A DNA stretch of 64,000 bases from Telopea speciosissima (Eukaryota; Streptophyta; Magnoliopsida; Proteales; Proteaceae), in NCBI RefSeq assembly GCF_018873765.1, contig NC_057925.1, forward strand, positions 45,539,010-45,603,009, in the 5' to 3' direction. Positions 47,511 through 59,157 of this stretch are shown in pieces (positions within the stretch are counted from its first letter, which is position 1; every line of letters begins with the position of its first letter). Below the pieces are notes generated by a model. It made no database searches, was not told the DNA's origin, and saw only the letters and a list, made by a program, of their open reading frames with translations. Made by a program: the position numbers and the translations under genes.

Positions 47511-50253
47511 GGCAGCGTTTGTTAAATGTCTGAATAGGTTCAGAACCGGTTTTTCGTTCTTTAAGAACAAAAAAACGTGAAATTGCGTTTGGTTTGACGG
47601 TTCGTTTTTTTGTTCTTTAAGAACAAACCGAAAGAATCTTTGAGGTAAAGACAAGAATGACTAGACGGAGGCAAAAATCGACCAAAACCCGTGAAAACTA
47701 GTGAAGGTCTTGGTTTGGAGATACAACCTTGCGATCAAATGTTGGGAAGAGAAGGAGAAGAGGAGCAGAGGAGGAGACCTCTAATTACAATCCGACCTTC
47801 AAGGTAAGAACAACAAACTACGATCTCATCTCTTTCTCGCTCTCTTTCCCTCTCTCTCTCTCTCTCTCTCGCTTCCTCTCTCGCGCTCTATCTCGCTGTT
47901 TCATTCTCTCTCTCTCTCTCTCTCCCTCTCACTCTCTCTGTCTCGTTCTCTCTCTCTACCCTGCTATAGACCCTCTGGTGTTAAGTCGAAGAAGTCAGAT
48001 GAAAAGGTATGGATTTCAGAAGAAATTGAGCAATTTTAGGGCTTTTGGATAATGTAACATTCTCTCAGTGTAATGTATAGATTTAGAAATTCTTCATGTT
48101 TGAAATTTGTAGGGTTCTTTATTGAGTAGATAATCTGTGCCTCAATATGTAATCCGTGCTTCAAATTTTTTTAGGGTTCTTTCTCTATTTCGCTATTTAA
48201 CAAAACCCTTGAGATGTTTTGTGTCCTAGAAGGGTTGTGATTCTTTGTAGGTATATGTGTAATATATGGAGAAAGATAACTCAATTGGGTTTTGAATATG
48301 TTGAAAAATTATAAGTCATACGGAATATCCATCTCACAGGAATATCCCAGTTTCCTGCTGAATACGATGGGTGAAATTCATTTTGCAGGAATATCTCCTA
48401 ACACTACTAAATAGGACAGGTGAAAATCTGCTATAGTTCAACCAAGAAAAAAGAAAAAAGAAAATCTGCTATGGGAAACAGTACCTCCATGTAAAGTACA
48501 AGTAGCAGCAAATGGACCAGATAAGCTAAAGTTCTTAGCAGTCCAAATTGAGTGTAAATTGTAAAACACACAAAATGCAAGTTTTGTTAGTATGTCTCGG
48601 AAAGTGTCTGTAAAACCAGTAATTTTTAACAAGTCTTATCAGGTACTGTTTATTCTAAATTTTGTTGATCTCATCTAGTATCATTCTATTGAACAGGTAC
48701 CACCAAGCCTGCTACACACTTGACAATTATATACGTTTATATACATGAAAAATTATATAGGAACTTTCCTCTTTTTTAAACAAAATAGTGAAGTGATTCA
48801 AGTCCACATTATAAGCTTGGTAATCGTTGGATGGTCATGTCTCCCATTCTCCCCACTATTTTGCTTAAGCTTTGAGGGCTTCTGGTACTTGTGTAAATAA
48901 GGTTTTGTGGTTACAAAGCCCCCCTAGATACATGCTAGTACGCAATTAATTTCAACTCCCTTAAGACCTGTCATTGACACAAACAGGCTATGCCCTATTT
49001 TTTTAAGACAATCTTTTTTTTCCATTTCTAGAGGATCGGCCTATAGTGGTACAGAAGCAATCCCCAATACCCATTTATTGGCTGCCAAATGGGGCTTCAT
49101 AAGGCTGCCATGTGGGCTGTTGAGTCCCTTCCAAGTTATGTTTCACAATGTTGTTGCAATAATAGCACAAAGAGGAGGGAAATGATGAAGAAGAAATCCA
49201 TTAGACTGTGATGGTGTGAAAGGTGCACTCACTCTATGTGGAGTGTCTGAACTCTGAAGTCCTAGGTAAATTTTCAAAGGGAAGATGGGAATCTGGAGTT
49301 TCATCTCTTTTCCTTCTCTCTTTCTAGTTATGTTGGTCTTTTTATTTTCTCCCTTCCTAGTCTCTCTACCCTAACTATATATGATAATAGATCTATCAAG
49401 GGTCTTTCCCTTTGAACAATTGCTGCCTTCAAACCTGCATAGCTTTGGGGAAGATATGGAAGATGAGATCTCTTTTCCTTCTTGTGAATGGATGTATTCA
49501 TAACTTCCCTCCTGAATTTTCATTTTCCTTTGTTTTTTTTTCAAGTTAGATGCATTCATGTTGACTCTATTTATTTCCCATTTTGATGAGATCATAACTC
49601 ACCTGCTGAATTCCTATTTGGAAATCTTTCTTATTGACTTTCTCATGCAAATATTCATTTCAATGTGACTCTCTTGCTGTATTTCTGTTTTAGACCTTTG
49701 CTCATTTCATTCCTCACGTGAAGATTCATGCTAATGTGACTTCTTTTTTTTTTTGTATTTCTGTTTTTGGATCTCTACTTAATGGGTCTTTAGTTCAAAT
49801 TGGTAGAACACTTGGAACATGAGCATGTTCCAAGGGGATGGTGGTTCGAATCCACCAAGGCCCAATTTTTATTCAACTATTCATAGCATTGTCAGTTATG
49901 ACACTAATCCACACAAGAACACAATTTTAATGGCATTTTCAAAATTTGGCATATTTTTATAATTACTTTGGTTATGTTAATGAGATATTTTAATATGCTA
50001 AGGTTGGTAAGAGAGAAAAGAATTTTACAAGTATTTTTTGGTGTACTTTAGAAGCAAATGACAGTATTGTTATTAACATCAAATAGGGATGAACAGGTTT
50101 TACCAAACACCATTTTCGTTATGAGCGGCGTTCTTGAGACCATTACCAAACAGTCATTTTTGGTCTCAGGACGCCGTTCTAAACAAAGAACGCAAAAGAA
50201 CGATCTAAACAAAGAACGCCCGTTCTTTGTTCAGACATTTACCAAACATAGCC
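47511..50253. mobile_element. Possible PIF/Harbinger-like element (2.7 kb)
   Basis: The left end GGCAGCGTTTGTTAAATGTC and the inverse of the right end (GGCTATGTTTGGTAAATGTC) match over 20 bp with four differences. The 3-bp duplication tta is at 47508-47510 and 50254-50256. Both ends are followed by subterminal aagaacaaa/gttcttt motifs. The interior has a CT-rich microsatellite (47828-47960) and a tRNA-like sequence, but no transposase frame. The large size without coding makes two separate elements an alternative. Confidence 0.5.
49784..49863 (+). tRNA. tRNA-like sequence with enlarged anticodon loop
   Basis: It folds as a tRNA: 7-bp acceptor gggtctt/aaggccc, D-arm gttc/gaac, T-arm ggtgg-ttcgaat-ccacc, and a 5-nt variable region. 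The anticodon stem cttgg/ccaag is complete, but its loop is 14 nt (aacatgagcatgtt) and can itself pair as a longer hairpin, so no anticodon can be assigned. A T5 run (Pol III terminator) follows 3 nt later. It could be a pseudogene, a tRNA with a short insertion, or an organelle-like relic. Confidence 0.5.
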
Positions 50254-50256
50254 TTA

Positions 50257-53200
50257 GTAAAATCGGGATCGAGATCGATCCCAATATCGAATTGGATCAC
50301 CCCTGAATCAGGTCTGATCAGAATTCTCTAACTTGGAACACCCCAAGTTGGGCCAACCAGTGGCCGGAGGGCTATATATGGAAACTCGGTGAGGTTCATA
50401 TGTGCGCGCGCAACACAAGAGTGACTCATGATTCCCTGCAACGCCCTCAATGAACAACGCAGGATTAGTATCTCCAAAAGGCACCTTAAATGACGCACGT
50501 TCAATCAAACCAAGGGTTGTCAGATGGTTAGCGTGATTTGTGCTTGATTGGGATTGTTCGATCAGAATCTCGTGACAAGGCATACCGTAACGCCTGATGT
50601 GATAAGGCTACATTTCAAATGGAGGTTGGTCGAGTGTACAGATCGATAGCAGACAAGCGGGCAAGCTTTATGACCGTCAGATCTCATCTACTCTGTTAGT
50701 CTACCTGTGGCTCGAATGACATCTCAAAAGATGGAATCTTGAATAGTGTATTGTATGTTCACATCACACGAAAACATGACTACAGGGGTCGACCGTCGTA
50801 GATCAAATCTGACTATCCATTCGAATAGAAAAGGGTGGGAAAACATATCGATCATCAGATCATCGTATATTATAAGGCGAGCGCGTGGCTCATTTGAGAA
50901 CTCACAAAAAAGAACCTCGGACGTGCATACTGTGAGATGAAGATACACTGAATTACATGGCAAGAGTTTATGTGCTGGGTGCGGAGAACGACAACTCAAT
51001 GTGCCCAACCAATTATGAGCCTCGCGATGGAATCTTTACCATCACCCCAAAACAACCCCTTTGCATGATTCACTATCAGCCACTTAATAAGAATATGCCG
51101 ACATGGCTCAATCTTAGCCACAAAACTTCATATCGGTACAGGCCTACATAACCTCTCTCAGTGCACCTCAGCCTAACATAATTCTCGAAAGGGTATCTAG
51201 CTCATAACTTTTTCATCTAATCCAATTTTTGGACGCAGTTTATGGTGCCATGCTCGTGCAAAATCAATCAAATGTTACAGAATACTCCCCAGAATTGCAA
51301 ATACCATTCCCTTTTAGCTTCTTTTCGATGCGACCATACATAAACTATAATATCTCCTCCATCTGACATCAAAACAACACAAAACCAAATGCAATGGAAC
51401 ACTAACTCGAAGAAATGCATTTTGTCAGTGTTCACCTCCTTCCAAAAAAGCCATCTAGATTTCTGAAATGCCCTCAAACACGCTACCATCGCGTGAACCT
51501 ATGAATGCATCATTCCAGAGGCATCTAGTCTTCACCCAATGTTGTCCAAGGCTGCCAGCTGAGCAACCATGCAATAAGGTGTCTTATGTTGCCACATAGG
51601 CCCGGATGCTCCTACATCACTACCAATAAGTCATATCATTGCCAAATATCCAAAATACCCTTGTGAGTTGTATCAACACTCCTCTGACCTCTGTGACTAA
51701 CATAATCACCAAAATACTCTCGTATGCTAACTGTTACCTATCTAGACCATTTGTACTCCGTAAAATTATAGAAATGCCCTGGTAATGTTGTCCATGCCTG
51801 TAAATGATAGAAATACCCTTGGATGACTCCAAATCAATGTGGGACCTCCATGTATACCGCTAAACCCTTGTAATGGTGTCACTGCCACTACAAACACTAT
51901 AAGAACTGTTGGGGATGTTGGAAACATTATCCATTCACTGCCTACACTGCCAGAAGTCTGCTAATTCATCTAGAATGTTGCCTAAACTGTCTTGACCACT
52001 GTAACTGCTCTGGACTAACACTATACACTACTACTATCATTGTACTACACCAAAATACCCTATGTTGGCAACAACAACACACACACACACACACATGCAC
52101 AGTGTTGGCTGCAATGACAACCAACACATAGCCACTGCCATCTGCACTATGTGTTCAATGCCATTGTGATTCTTAGGATGGCTTCTATAACCTTTTGGGT
52201 ATTTAGATATGTGATCAGGTCTGAATAAATTCAGTTTTTTTTTTTTTTGTCAATGGTTTTCAACTGGCTATGTTTGGATCATATTGACAATCAAGAAAGA
52301 ATCTAGTTTTTCTTTAAGAGTTCAGATCATAATCAAATTGGATCCATCCTGGCTGAGTGTCCCAAATTTGTATGGACTAGATAATCCTAACGAAGGATTA
52401 ACTAATTGAGAGTTTAAAAGTCCAATCTAGTTGATCAGGTGATCAACTGTGTATAATGGATCAGATTAGCCCATCTAATTCTGAGCTGGATTGCCCTTGG
52501 CCAATCATTAAAACAATGGAATAACAAGATGTAATTAGAAGATTTTCAAAAGGACCTGGATAATCCTCAGTTTATAGTAGTGGTTGCAATTGAACGAAAT
52601 TTATTGGATTCTAGGTGTGTCATTAAAGCATGCATTAACTATTATTAATGGGATATAGGCAAGCATTTGTAAGATGGCTTTATGATGTTGATGTTATTAC
52701 TAGTTCACTGGTTCTACAATTGATCCAAGAGTTTTGATATTCTTAACAATGGTTTTGGGGTGAGGTAATAATGGATAATTGGATGCATGGCTTGTAAAAG
52801 TATTGAGAAACTTACCCAATCTTTTGTTCAACAAAAGCTTGGTTCCAAATTTTGGAATTTTCTTTGGCTTGGGGAAAGTAACATAGTCATAGGTTTGAAA
52901 TTGATTCTTCTAATTAGAGAACACTCTTTTGCAATACATTTCACAAGTTGATTACATGAAGTGAAAAGGAGCTAAAATTGCTCTTTCATTTATGAATAGT
53001 GTACTTTGTGCTAGCTTATATTGGAACATTAAATTACTTACTTGATGTTGAATGGGTTATATAGAATTAGCAAATCTCTATTCACTCATGGAATTATTCA
53101 TAACTAAAATGTGATATTTTAGGAACTGCCTTTCCCCAGTTATTAAAGCTGACCATGGCCTACTAGAAAAAGAACCAATTGGTTGATTACTAGTTCAACC

Positions 53201-53640
53201 ACTTGGTTAACCTACCCAACTTAGATTTGGTAGGTGTTTAACTTCCCTGCCCAAACAGAACTTTCAAATGTCACTTCAGTTTTTCTTAGCAGTAATATTT
53301 TATCTCTAACTTTCTTCAATTGATGGAATCCAAATGTCTGGTTCTTAACTTCCTTATGTCATAACTGCTAATTATGAATTCTTCAAAGTTCCAATAACTT
53401 AGCAATTTTATTTATTTATTTTTTCTGTCTGCATTTCTATTTATTTTTCACTTATTGCCCTCTTGTTTCTACAGGTTTCTCCTATTAGGTTTCAGACAAA
53501 ATTTTAGCCACATCTCGTCTGGACACTTGAACAGATTTGGTTCTCATTAGCCATTAGTTCTTATTTTATAGAAATGCGAGATGACTCTCCCTCTCTCTGA
53601 ACCCATTGGTTCCCTAATATTAAGAATTTTGTCTAACATC
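50257..53640. other. Intergenic DNA, no gene seen
   Basis: No recognisable frame above 94 codons and no element ends found. A (CA)n microsatellite lies at about 52077-52095. The segment 51500-52150 is rich in short ctg/cca motifs but is not coding. Confidence 0.45.
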
Positions 53641-53760
53641 TAAATGTATCAATTGTAATGCTCATATTCTGTGTATTGATTAATGCTGGTAAGATTTTTC
53701 TAATTGTATCAATTGTAATGCCCATATTCTGTGTGTTGGTTAATGCTGGTAAGATTTTTC
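53641..53760 (+). repeat. Tandem duplication, 60-bp unit
   Basis: Two direct copies of a 60-bp unit containing tgtatcaattgtaatg and taatgctggtaagattttt (53641-53700, 53701-53760), differing at about six bases. A second local duplication (ggtctgaaataaatcaaaga, 53850 and 53927) follows. Confidence 0.9.
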
Positions 53761-54059
53761 TAATTCCACAAGTGCTAGCATCTGAAGAGCTAAACTGATG
53801 GTCGAGATGTTTTCCTGTGGAACTTAGTAGAAAAAAAACTCAAAAAGATGGACTGGTCTGAAATAAATCAAAGAGAAATGATCTCATAAACAACGAGAGA
53901 ACAAAGAGATAACTTAAAGAAATGTACTGGTCTGAAATAAATCAAAGAGAAATGGTCTCATATCTAATTTTTCTCTAATACCATGTTAATTTTGGAGTGG
54001 AGACTATCACTACTCACATTTTCCTTCCCTCTTTTTCTACCTCTTCATTCCCTTATTTT

Positions 54060-54160
54060 GTCTGCTCCTCAGTTTTACCTACTTTGTTTGTTTGGATCCA
54101 TGTAGTCGGCCCCATTAAGTTGGGATAAGACTGAGTTTGTTCTTGTTGCTGTATACACAT
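54060..54160 (+). pseudogene. LINE 3'-tail remnant
   Basis: The segment ggatccatgtagtcggcccc, attaagttgggat corresponds to the IHVADPIKLG-type C-terminal end of the LINE family seen at 33850-34110, here on +. Only about 100 bp are recognisable. Confidence 0.55.
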
Positions 54161-54489
54161 GACCTTTGTGTATGTAAATTCAAATCATGGGTTTCTATAA
54201 CAAAAAAAAGTAAGAAAGAAAATATGTAGAAATATACAACATATACAATAGATCCTAGATTAGAGATGATTGAATACTTGATGGAGGTGATTGATGCTAC
54301 CATATGTAGCTAATACCATGTGAATAGAACTCATGCCTCTTCTGATAGAACTTTTACTTCAACATTGGGGTGAGTTTTCATTTGATTATACGCTTTGAGC
54401 TGTCTTATTGTGTTAATTACAATTCTTTCCATAAGGAATTCCTACTCTTCTAGTAAATTTAGTGGCTTCAATAAATCATTTAAGACTAG

Positions 54490-54990
54490 GAGAGTTCATT
54501 TATCCTTCTCTAATATCTCTAATAAAAGTCTTGATTTTAAGTGGTATGCCTAAGTTCTCCACAATTTTGCCTTGGATCCTCACCAAGACCGGATCTTGAG
54601 ATACAGTGACCATCACAACTTGATTAAAAAAAAAATGACCATCATAACTTGATAATAAAAAAAAACCCATCTTTTTTTTTGAAATTTTAGCCACTTCTTT
54701 CATCGAGGTTGTCTTTTCAATTCTTCTTATCCCATATATACCAACCATGTTGATATCCTAATCCTTTAAATCTTTCATGATTTGGTCCATAGCTAATTTA
54801 GTGGAATCTTAAAGTTAAAAATCTAGCGTTTACATGGATTCTAGGCTTGGAGTAAATGAAGAAGGATTGACATATCAACAAATATTCCGTCTTCATTTAG
54901 GAGATCTTTGACTTCATCAATCATGAGTTTTTCCTACTTGATAACACCCTAAGCAACCCCCTTGAAAGCATCCCTTGCTCTCTTCCAAAG
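54490..54990 (-). pseudogene. CC-NBS-LRR resistance gene fragment
   Basis: The - frame at 54500-54748 reads MVGIYGIRRIEKTTSMKEVA, then FNQVVMVTVSQDPVLVRIQG and KIVENLGIPLK, clearly the start of an NB-ARC domain of the RPS2/RPS5 type (immune receptor). The P-loop GxGGxGKTT is damaged to GIRRIEKTT, so nucleotide binding is lost. Upstream sequence to about 54990 keeps NCQMLWKRARDAFKG-like and EVKDLLNEDG-like coiled-coil pieces with stops. Everything after the RNBS-A region (kinase-2, LRRs) is missing. Confidence 0.78.
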
Positions 54991-55019
54991 CATTTGGCAG
55001 TTCTCTCTTTAGATTATTT

Positions 55020-55400
55020 TTTATTCACTTTTGTTAACCTACTCTCCACTATCACTTTGATGATGCTTAAGAAGAAGATGATTCTATTCTCAACGGATTC
55101 ACCTTTGAGAAATGGCAAGAGGTTTTAAAGCTTATTGATTCAAAATTAGAGAAAGTAAATGAGATTCTGAGAGAGAACAGAGATAAAAAAAGCCTATATA
55201 TTGTTGATTCAAAACTAGAGACGGTTTCAGAATTTGTGAAACAAATGTGTGATCAAAGGAGTCTACTTGGGAGTGAAACAGAACCCATGATAACAGGTTT
55301 TGTCGGACCAAACAAAGACTGCTAATATATCAAATGGTTTTGTTGATGTATGTCACAAGAAGCCACCTTCATCGAGATCGATTTGAGTTCATCTTTGCCC
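55020..55400 (+). other. Short unidentified coding-like stretch
   Basis: A + frame at 55068-55323 without ATG reads LIDSKLEKVNEILRENRDKK-like charged, possibly coiled-coil sequence with an internal repeat (DSKLExV twice). I do not recognise it. It may be part of a mobile element or a gene relic. Confidence 0.35.
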
Positions 55401-55409
55401 ATGCTCTAT

Positions 55410-56280
55410 TCATGAAATTATAATATCCATATTTCCCAGAGTTGCCAAAGACGAAGTAAGAGCAACGGAGCCTTGTCTTGTAATAAAATAGATGCTATGG
55501 CCAGAATAATAGTTATAGAGCCACCTAACCTGCTCGTCTTTACTAGGCAAGATAGATTTAAAGTCATTATCTATAGATTTTTTTTCTTTCGGAAATAAGT
55601 CATTATCTATAGATAATGATGAAAGATTCTTCACTTCTAAAATACTATTATCAGCAGCTATAGAAAGATATTTATCTTCTAAACACTCATAATGAATTAA
55701 TTCAAACTTTTCATAAAATGATTCAATAATATTTATCAAATCATCATAAAATGGTCTGTCATCAAACATATGGTTGCAATTTACTATTCGAATTGTTAAA
55801 GTCTTTAAGAAGAGATCAGACTCTGATACCACTTGTAGGATCGAATACAACCCAAGGGGGTGAATTGAATTATGACTAATTTAAACAACATATAATATAA
55901 ACTCAAAAATATTATAATCATCATACAATGAGAAATGATATAAAATAAATAACAATAAACATATTGAGTGTGCCATGGATAGTAGCACCAAATGCTTGGA
56001 ATAAAGTATATGCAAGAGAGAGATAGAGTTATAAAGAGAGAGAAACAGAGATGCAAATAACCAATTTTTTTGTGGTTCGGATTCAACTAATCCTACGTCC
56101 ACTACCTTGATTACTACCCTTCACAACTCAATCACACTCCTTTGGATTGAGCACTTGAGCCACACAGGCTAAAGATTCCTAAAAAAGTACGTACACAAAG
56201 TACTATTGAGCTATATAAGCATAAATTACAACAAATGACTTATTCTTCTTCAAGCTGGTAATTGTACACACTCAAGTTCA
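55410..56280 (-). mobile_element. copia-like LTR and adjacent interior fragment
   Basis: The inverse primer-binding site ctctgatacca (55821-55831) is followed 2 nt later by an LTR edge tgtaggatcg (55834). The LTR runs right through a TATA-like region and a gtggttcgg, ctacgtccac block, and its far end is not resolved. A 146-codon - frame (55410-55850) begins in the LTR and has no recognisable domain. No second LTR is visible, so the element is truncated. Confidence 0.6.
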
Positions 56281-56380
56281 GATGCTTTGCCCAAGATAGC
56301 CCTTCTCAAGTTGTTGTGATCGATTTTGCTCAGTTCATAATGCTATTCTCTTGTTGTTCTTCTTCTTATTTTTGTGTGTA

Positions 56381-56416
<36 letters not shown>
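56381..56416. repeat. (TA)n microsatellite
   Basis: An uninterrupted tatata tract just left of the LINE insertion target. Confidence 0.9.
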
Positions 56417-56420
<4 letters not shown>

Positions 56421-56441
56421 AACAAACTAGTTGTTAGAGTC

Positions 56442-57762
56442 TTGGTTATCCCGTGCTCTGACTAAGCAAACTCTTGGTGGTGCACGCTCTCTAGGAATGA
56501 TCTTTTTAAAACCAAGCTGGCCTCCTCCTTTATCTCTACCAATAATTTTTCTGATTTATATGCTAAGAAGGTCCAATCAGGGGTGGAATGTGGACCTTCT
56601 TAGCAATGCTGTTCCACTTTATCTTAGACAAATCTTGGTTATCCCGTGCTCCGACTCACCTGACTCTTGGTAGTGCACGCTCTTTAGGAATGGTCTTTTT
56701 AAAACCAAGCTGGCCTCCTCCTTTGTCTCTACCAATAATTTTTCTGATTTTTCTACTATCGCTTGGTGGAAATTTTGTTGGAAACTTAAAATTCTTCCTA
56801 AATTTAAACTCTTTTTCTAGCGTGTATTACATGCAGGAATTCCGGTTAAGGATCTTATTTCGAAATGGACTCCGGTCGATCCCACTTGTGCTCTCTGTGG
56901 CACTTATAGTGAGACCCTCTGGCCTATTTTCCTCTCTTGTGACTGTGTTAAGCACATCTGGGTAGCAGGTCCTTTGGGTCTGAGGACTGAATTGATTTCA
57001 TTTCCTTCTCTCAGACATTTCTGCATCTCTGCTTTGATGGACTGACAGTTTGACAAGCCTTCCTTAGTTTGGTTTTTTTTCTGTTTTTATCATCACCTGT
57101 TATGTTATTTGGCAGGCTCGGAACAATTTGTTGTTTAATTCGGTTTGTCCCAACCTTGGGAAGATTCTTTGTAGAATTAGCCAGTGGTTGGTGGATTTAA
57201 ACATTTTCCCACCCCCTCTTTATTCTAATACACTTCCTCTCTCTCCTATAGATTCTGTGGCTGTTACTAACCCTGTTTCTTTGTCTCATTTTGATTTACC
57301 TACTTTAGATTTTCCTGTTTTGTTATGCGCAGGATTTGATTCCAAAGATCTAGGTAAGCCTGGCTAGCTATTGGGTTTTTTGGTTGATGGAAAACTTCTT
57401 TTTCTCACTGCTGGTCGAAGTAAAAACAATCATTTTTTGGAGCTTGAACTCACTGGAATCCGCAACGCTCTTGAGTTTGTTGTCCTTAGAGGTGTGAAGC
57501 TGAAAGAAGTTTGGTGTTCACATACCATGTTACCAGGACTTCTTCCAACTCCATCCCTTTCTCCGTGGCCGCTTGAGGTGTTGGATTATTGTCTCAAGAT
57601 AGCTGATAGATCTGTTAATATTTCCTATAGGACTAACCCTGACATTCCCTTTGGTATCTGGTTTAAAAGTTTTTATGCTGCGGCACCCCACTTGCCGTGT
57701 TATATAGACTCTTGTACTTAATTAGTTTCTTTAATATATTTTCCCTCCCGTAAAGAAAAAAA
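56442..57762 (+). mobile_element. 5'-truncated LINE with 18-bp target duplication
   Basis: Flanked by identical aaactagttgttagagtc (56424-56441 and 57763-57780), ending in an A-rich tail. It encodes the ORF2 end: LNVDLLSN/LVIPCSDSPDSW-type linker, a zinc-binding region (WKLKILPKFKLF, CALCGTYSETLW, CDCVKHIWVAG) and an RNase H-like end (LELTGIRNALEFVVLRGVK, KIADRSVNISYRTN). Several stops and frameshifts are present. The first about 190 bp are duplicated (56442 against 56635), with an in-between segment. RT and endonuclease are absent by truncation. Confidence 0.88.
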
Positions 57763-57780
57763 AAACTAGTTGTTAGAGTC

Positions 57781-58455
57781 AAACTTAGTTTCTTTTTCAA
57801 AACATTTGAATTATATTTTCATTCCGAGGAGAAAATTAGTTGTTGGAGATCCATTCCAATTCCAAGTTTGTTGAAAATATTAACTCATTTAGTTTTTAAT
57901 AATCAACTTATATTTTCCAAGAAAACTAGTTGTTGGAGCTCCTCAACATCAGTGAAGATGTTTAGGAATTCCACTCAGGTGGTTAGTGGGCCCAGTTGTA
58001 GCCTACAGGGTTCAATAATTCCTTAAAGGTTGGATTTGGGCTTATGGGTCTAGAAATTAGAATCGGATCGGCCGATTTGTATCAGTATTGGTATCGACAG
58101 GGCCAATACCAATTCCTAACTGATTTGATACCGATTTTTAGAACCATTATTTATGGGATCTGAGAAAAAAGATGAATTTTCACCTGATGCCTTCTCGTAT
58201 CCCATGTTACAATTTTCATACCAATTCAATCGGATCCGGAATGGATCGGTTAATCATTTTATTAGGGAACCCGATCCAGATGCATTTTTCCTTGATTCTG
58301 ACCTGATCCAGGGCCATTCCGGATCGCTATCAGCCAAGACTGATACCAATACTGATACTGATTACTAATATCAATGCTTGGGCTTGGGCCGCTTGGCGAC
58401 CATAAATTAAGACTGAGTAGGTGAGGCTTCTCACCTCAAGTACAGTACACCCTCA
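57781..58455. other. Intergenic DNA with a small inverted repeat
   Basis: Perfect 17-bp inverted repeats gtatcagtattggtatc (58079-58095) and gataccaatactgatac (58342-58358) bracket a ggatcgg-rich segment. This is probably another MITE of the cgatacc-rich type, with ends and target duplication unclear. Elsewhere no gene is seen. Confidence 0.55.
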
Positions 58456-59157
58456 AGTGCACCAAAAAGGTATATCTGACGATGCACCTTAAAGTGCTTT
58501 TTTTGTAAAAACAGGAGCTTATATTATATTACTGTTGTAAAGAGATTACATTCTGAGATATCTCTTTCCCCTAGCATCATCCTGTACTAAAGTAGAAAGA
58601 ACCGTAGGGAAAGAGTCAATACCGAAGGAAATTTCTATGGTCGCCAAAAAATTAGGCCACACATCAAAATTACACTTCTTCACACGAGTCTCAATCAGAC
58701 CAAAAAACATAAATCTATTTTTGCCAGCCCAATCAAGGACTGCCCTGCGCTTGCCAGGGTCATTCATACCCCTGACATTCCAAGCGCCGAACTTCAGCAT
58801 TGGGAGGTTGAAGAAGTGGGACGTTGCACAGAGCCGCCCCTACCCGGACTTCGTTCCCTCTCACGGACAGGTCCGCTGGAAATATCTCGCACCTCCCCTG
58901 GCTCATCATTCTCCAAATCTTGCAAAGCTGTAAAACGACTGCCGCTAGTGCCCCCAGTGTCCATTGGAGAAGGAGATACTGAAGACACAAGCGCCACTGG
59001 ATTTGTGTTCTTTTGCATGGGCTCAACCATAGTAGGGCCACGTGGCCCATCCACATCTGCCGAATTAGAAGAACCTCTTCAACCCACCTTAAACTGCTTT
59101 GTTTAAAATACTTTCCTAAGTGCATGTACATCGTCAGATGTACCTTATTGATGCACT
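58456..59157. mobile_element. Inverted-repeat-bracketed element carrying LINE sequence
   Basis: The left end AGTGCACCAAAAAGG, tatatctgacgatgcac is matched by the inverse right end AGTGCATCAATAAGG, tacatctgacgatgtac, over about 45 bp with few differences. The interior is LINE DNA on -. A flanking target duplication is not clear. Either a TIR element captured the LINE piece, or the LINE inserted into a MITE. Confidence 0.6.
58546..59090 (-). pseudogene. LINE ORF1 end and ORF2 endonuclease start
   Basis: The - frame 58546-58800 reads MLKFGAWNVRGMNDPGKRRA, then FFGLIETRVKKCNFD, the N-terminus of the APE-type endonuclease of plant L1 elements (SWNVRGLN-like motif). Immediately upstream, 58794-59054 ends an ORF1 with SRFTALQDLENDEPGE, a proline/serine/arginine-rich tail. 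The ORF2 start overlaps the ORF1 end by a few bases. Everything after about 75 endonuclease residues is missing. Confidence 0.8.

Noticed and set aside
47729-48052. 107-codon + frame with serine/leucine runs
   Set aside because: It is created by a CT microsatellite. No domain is visible.
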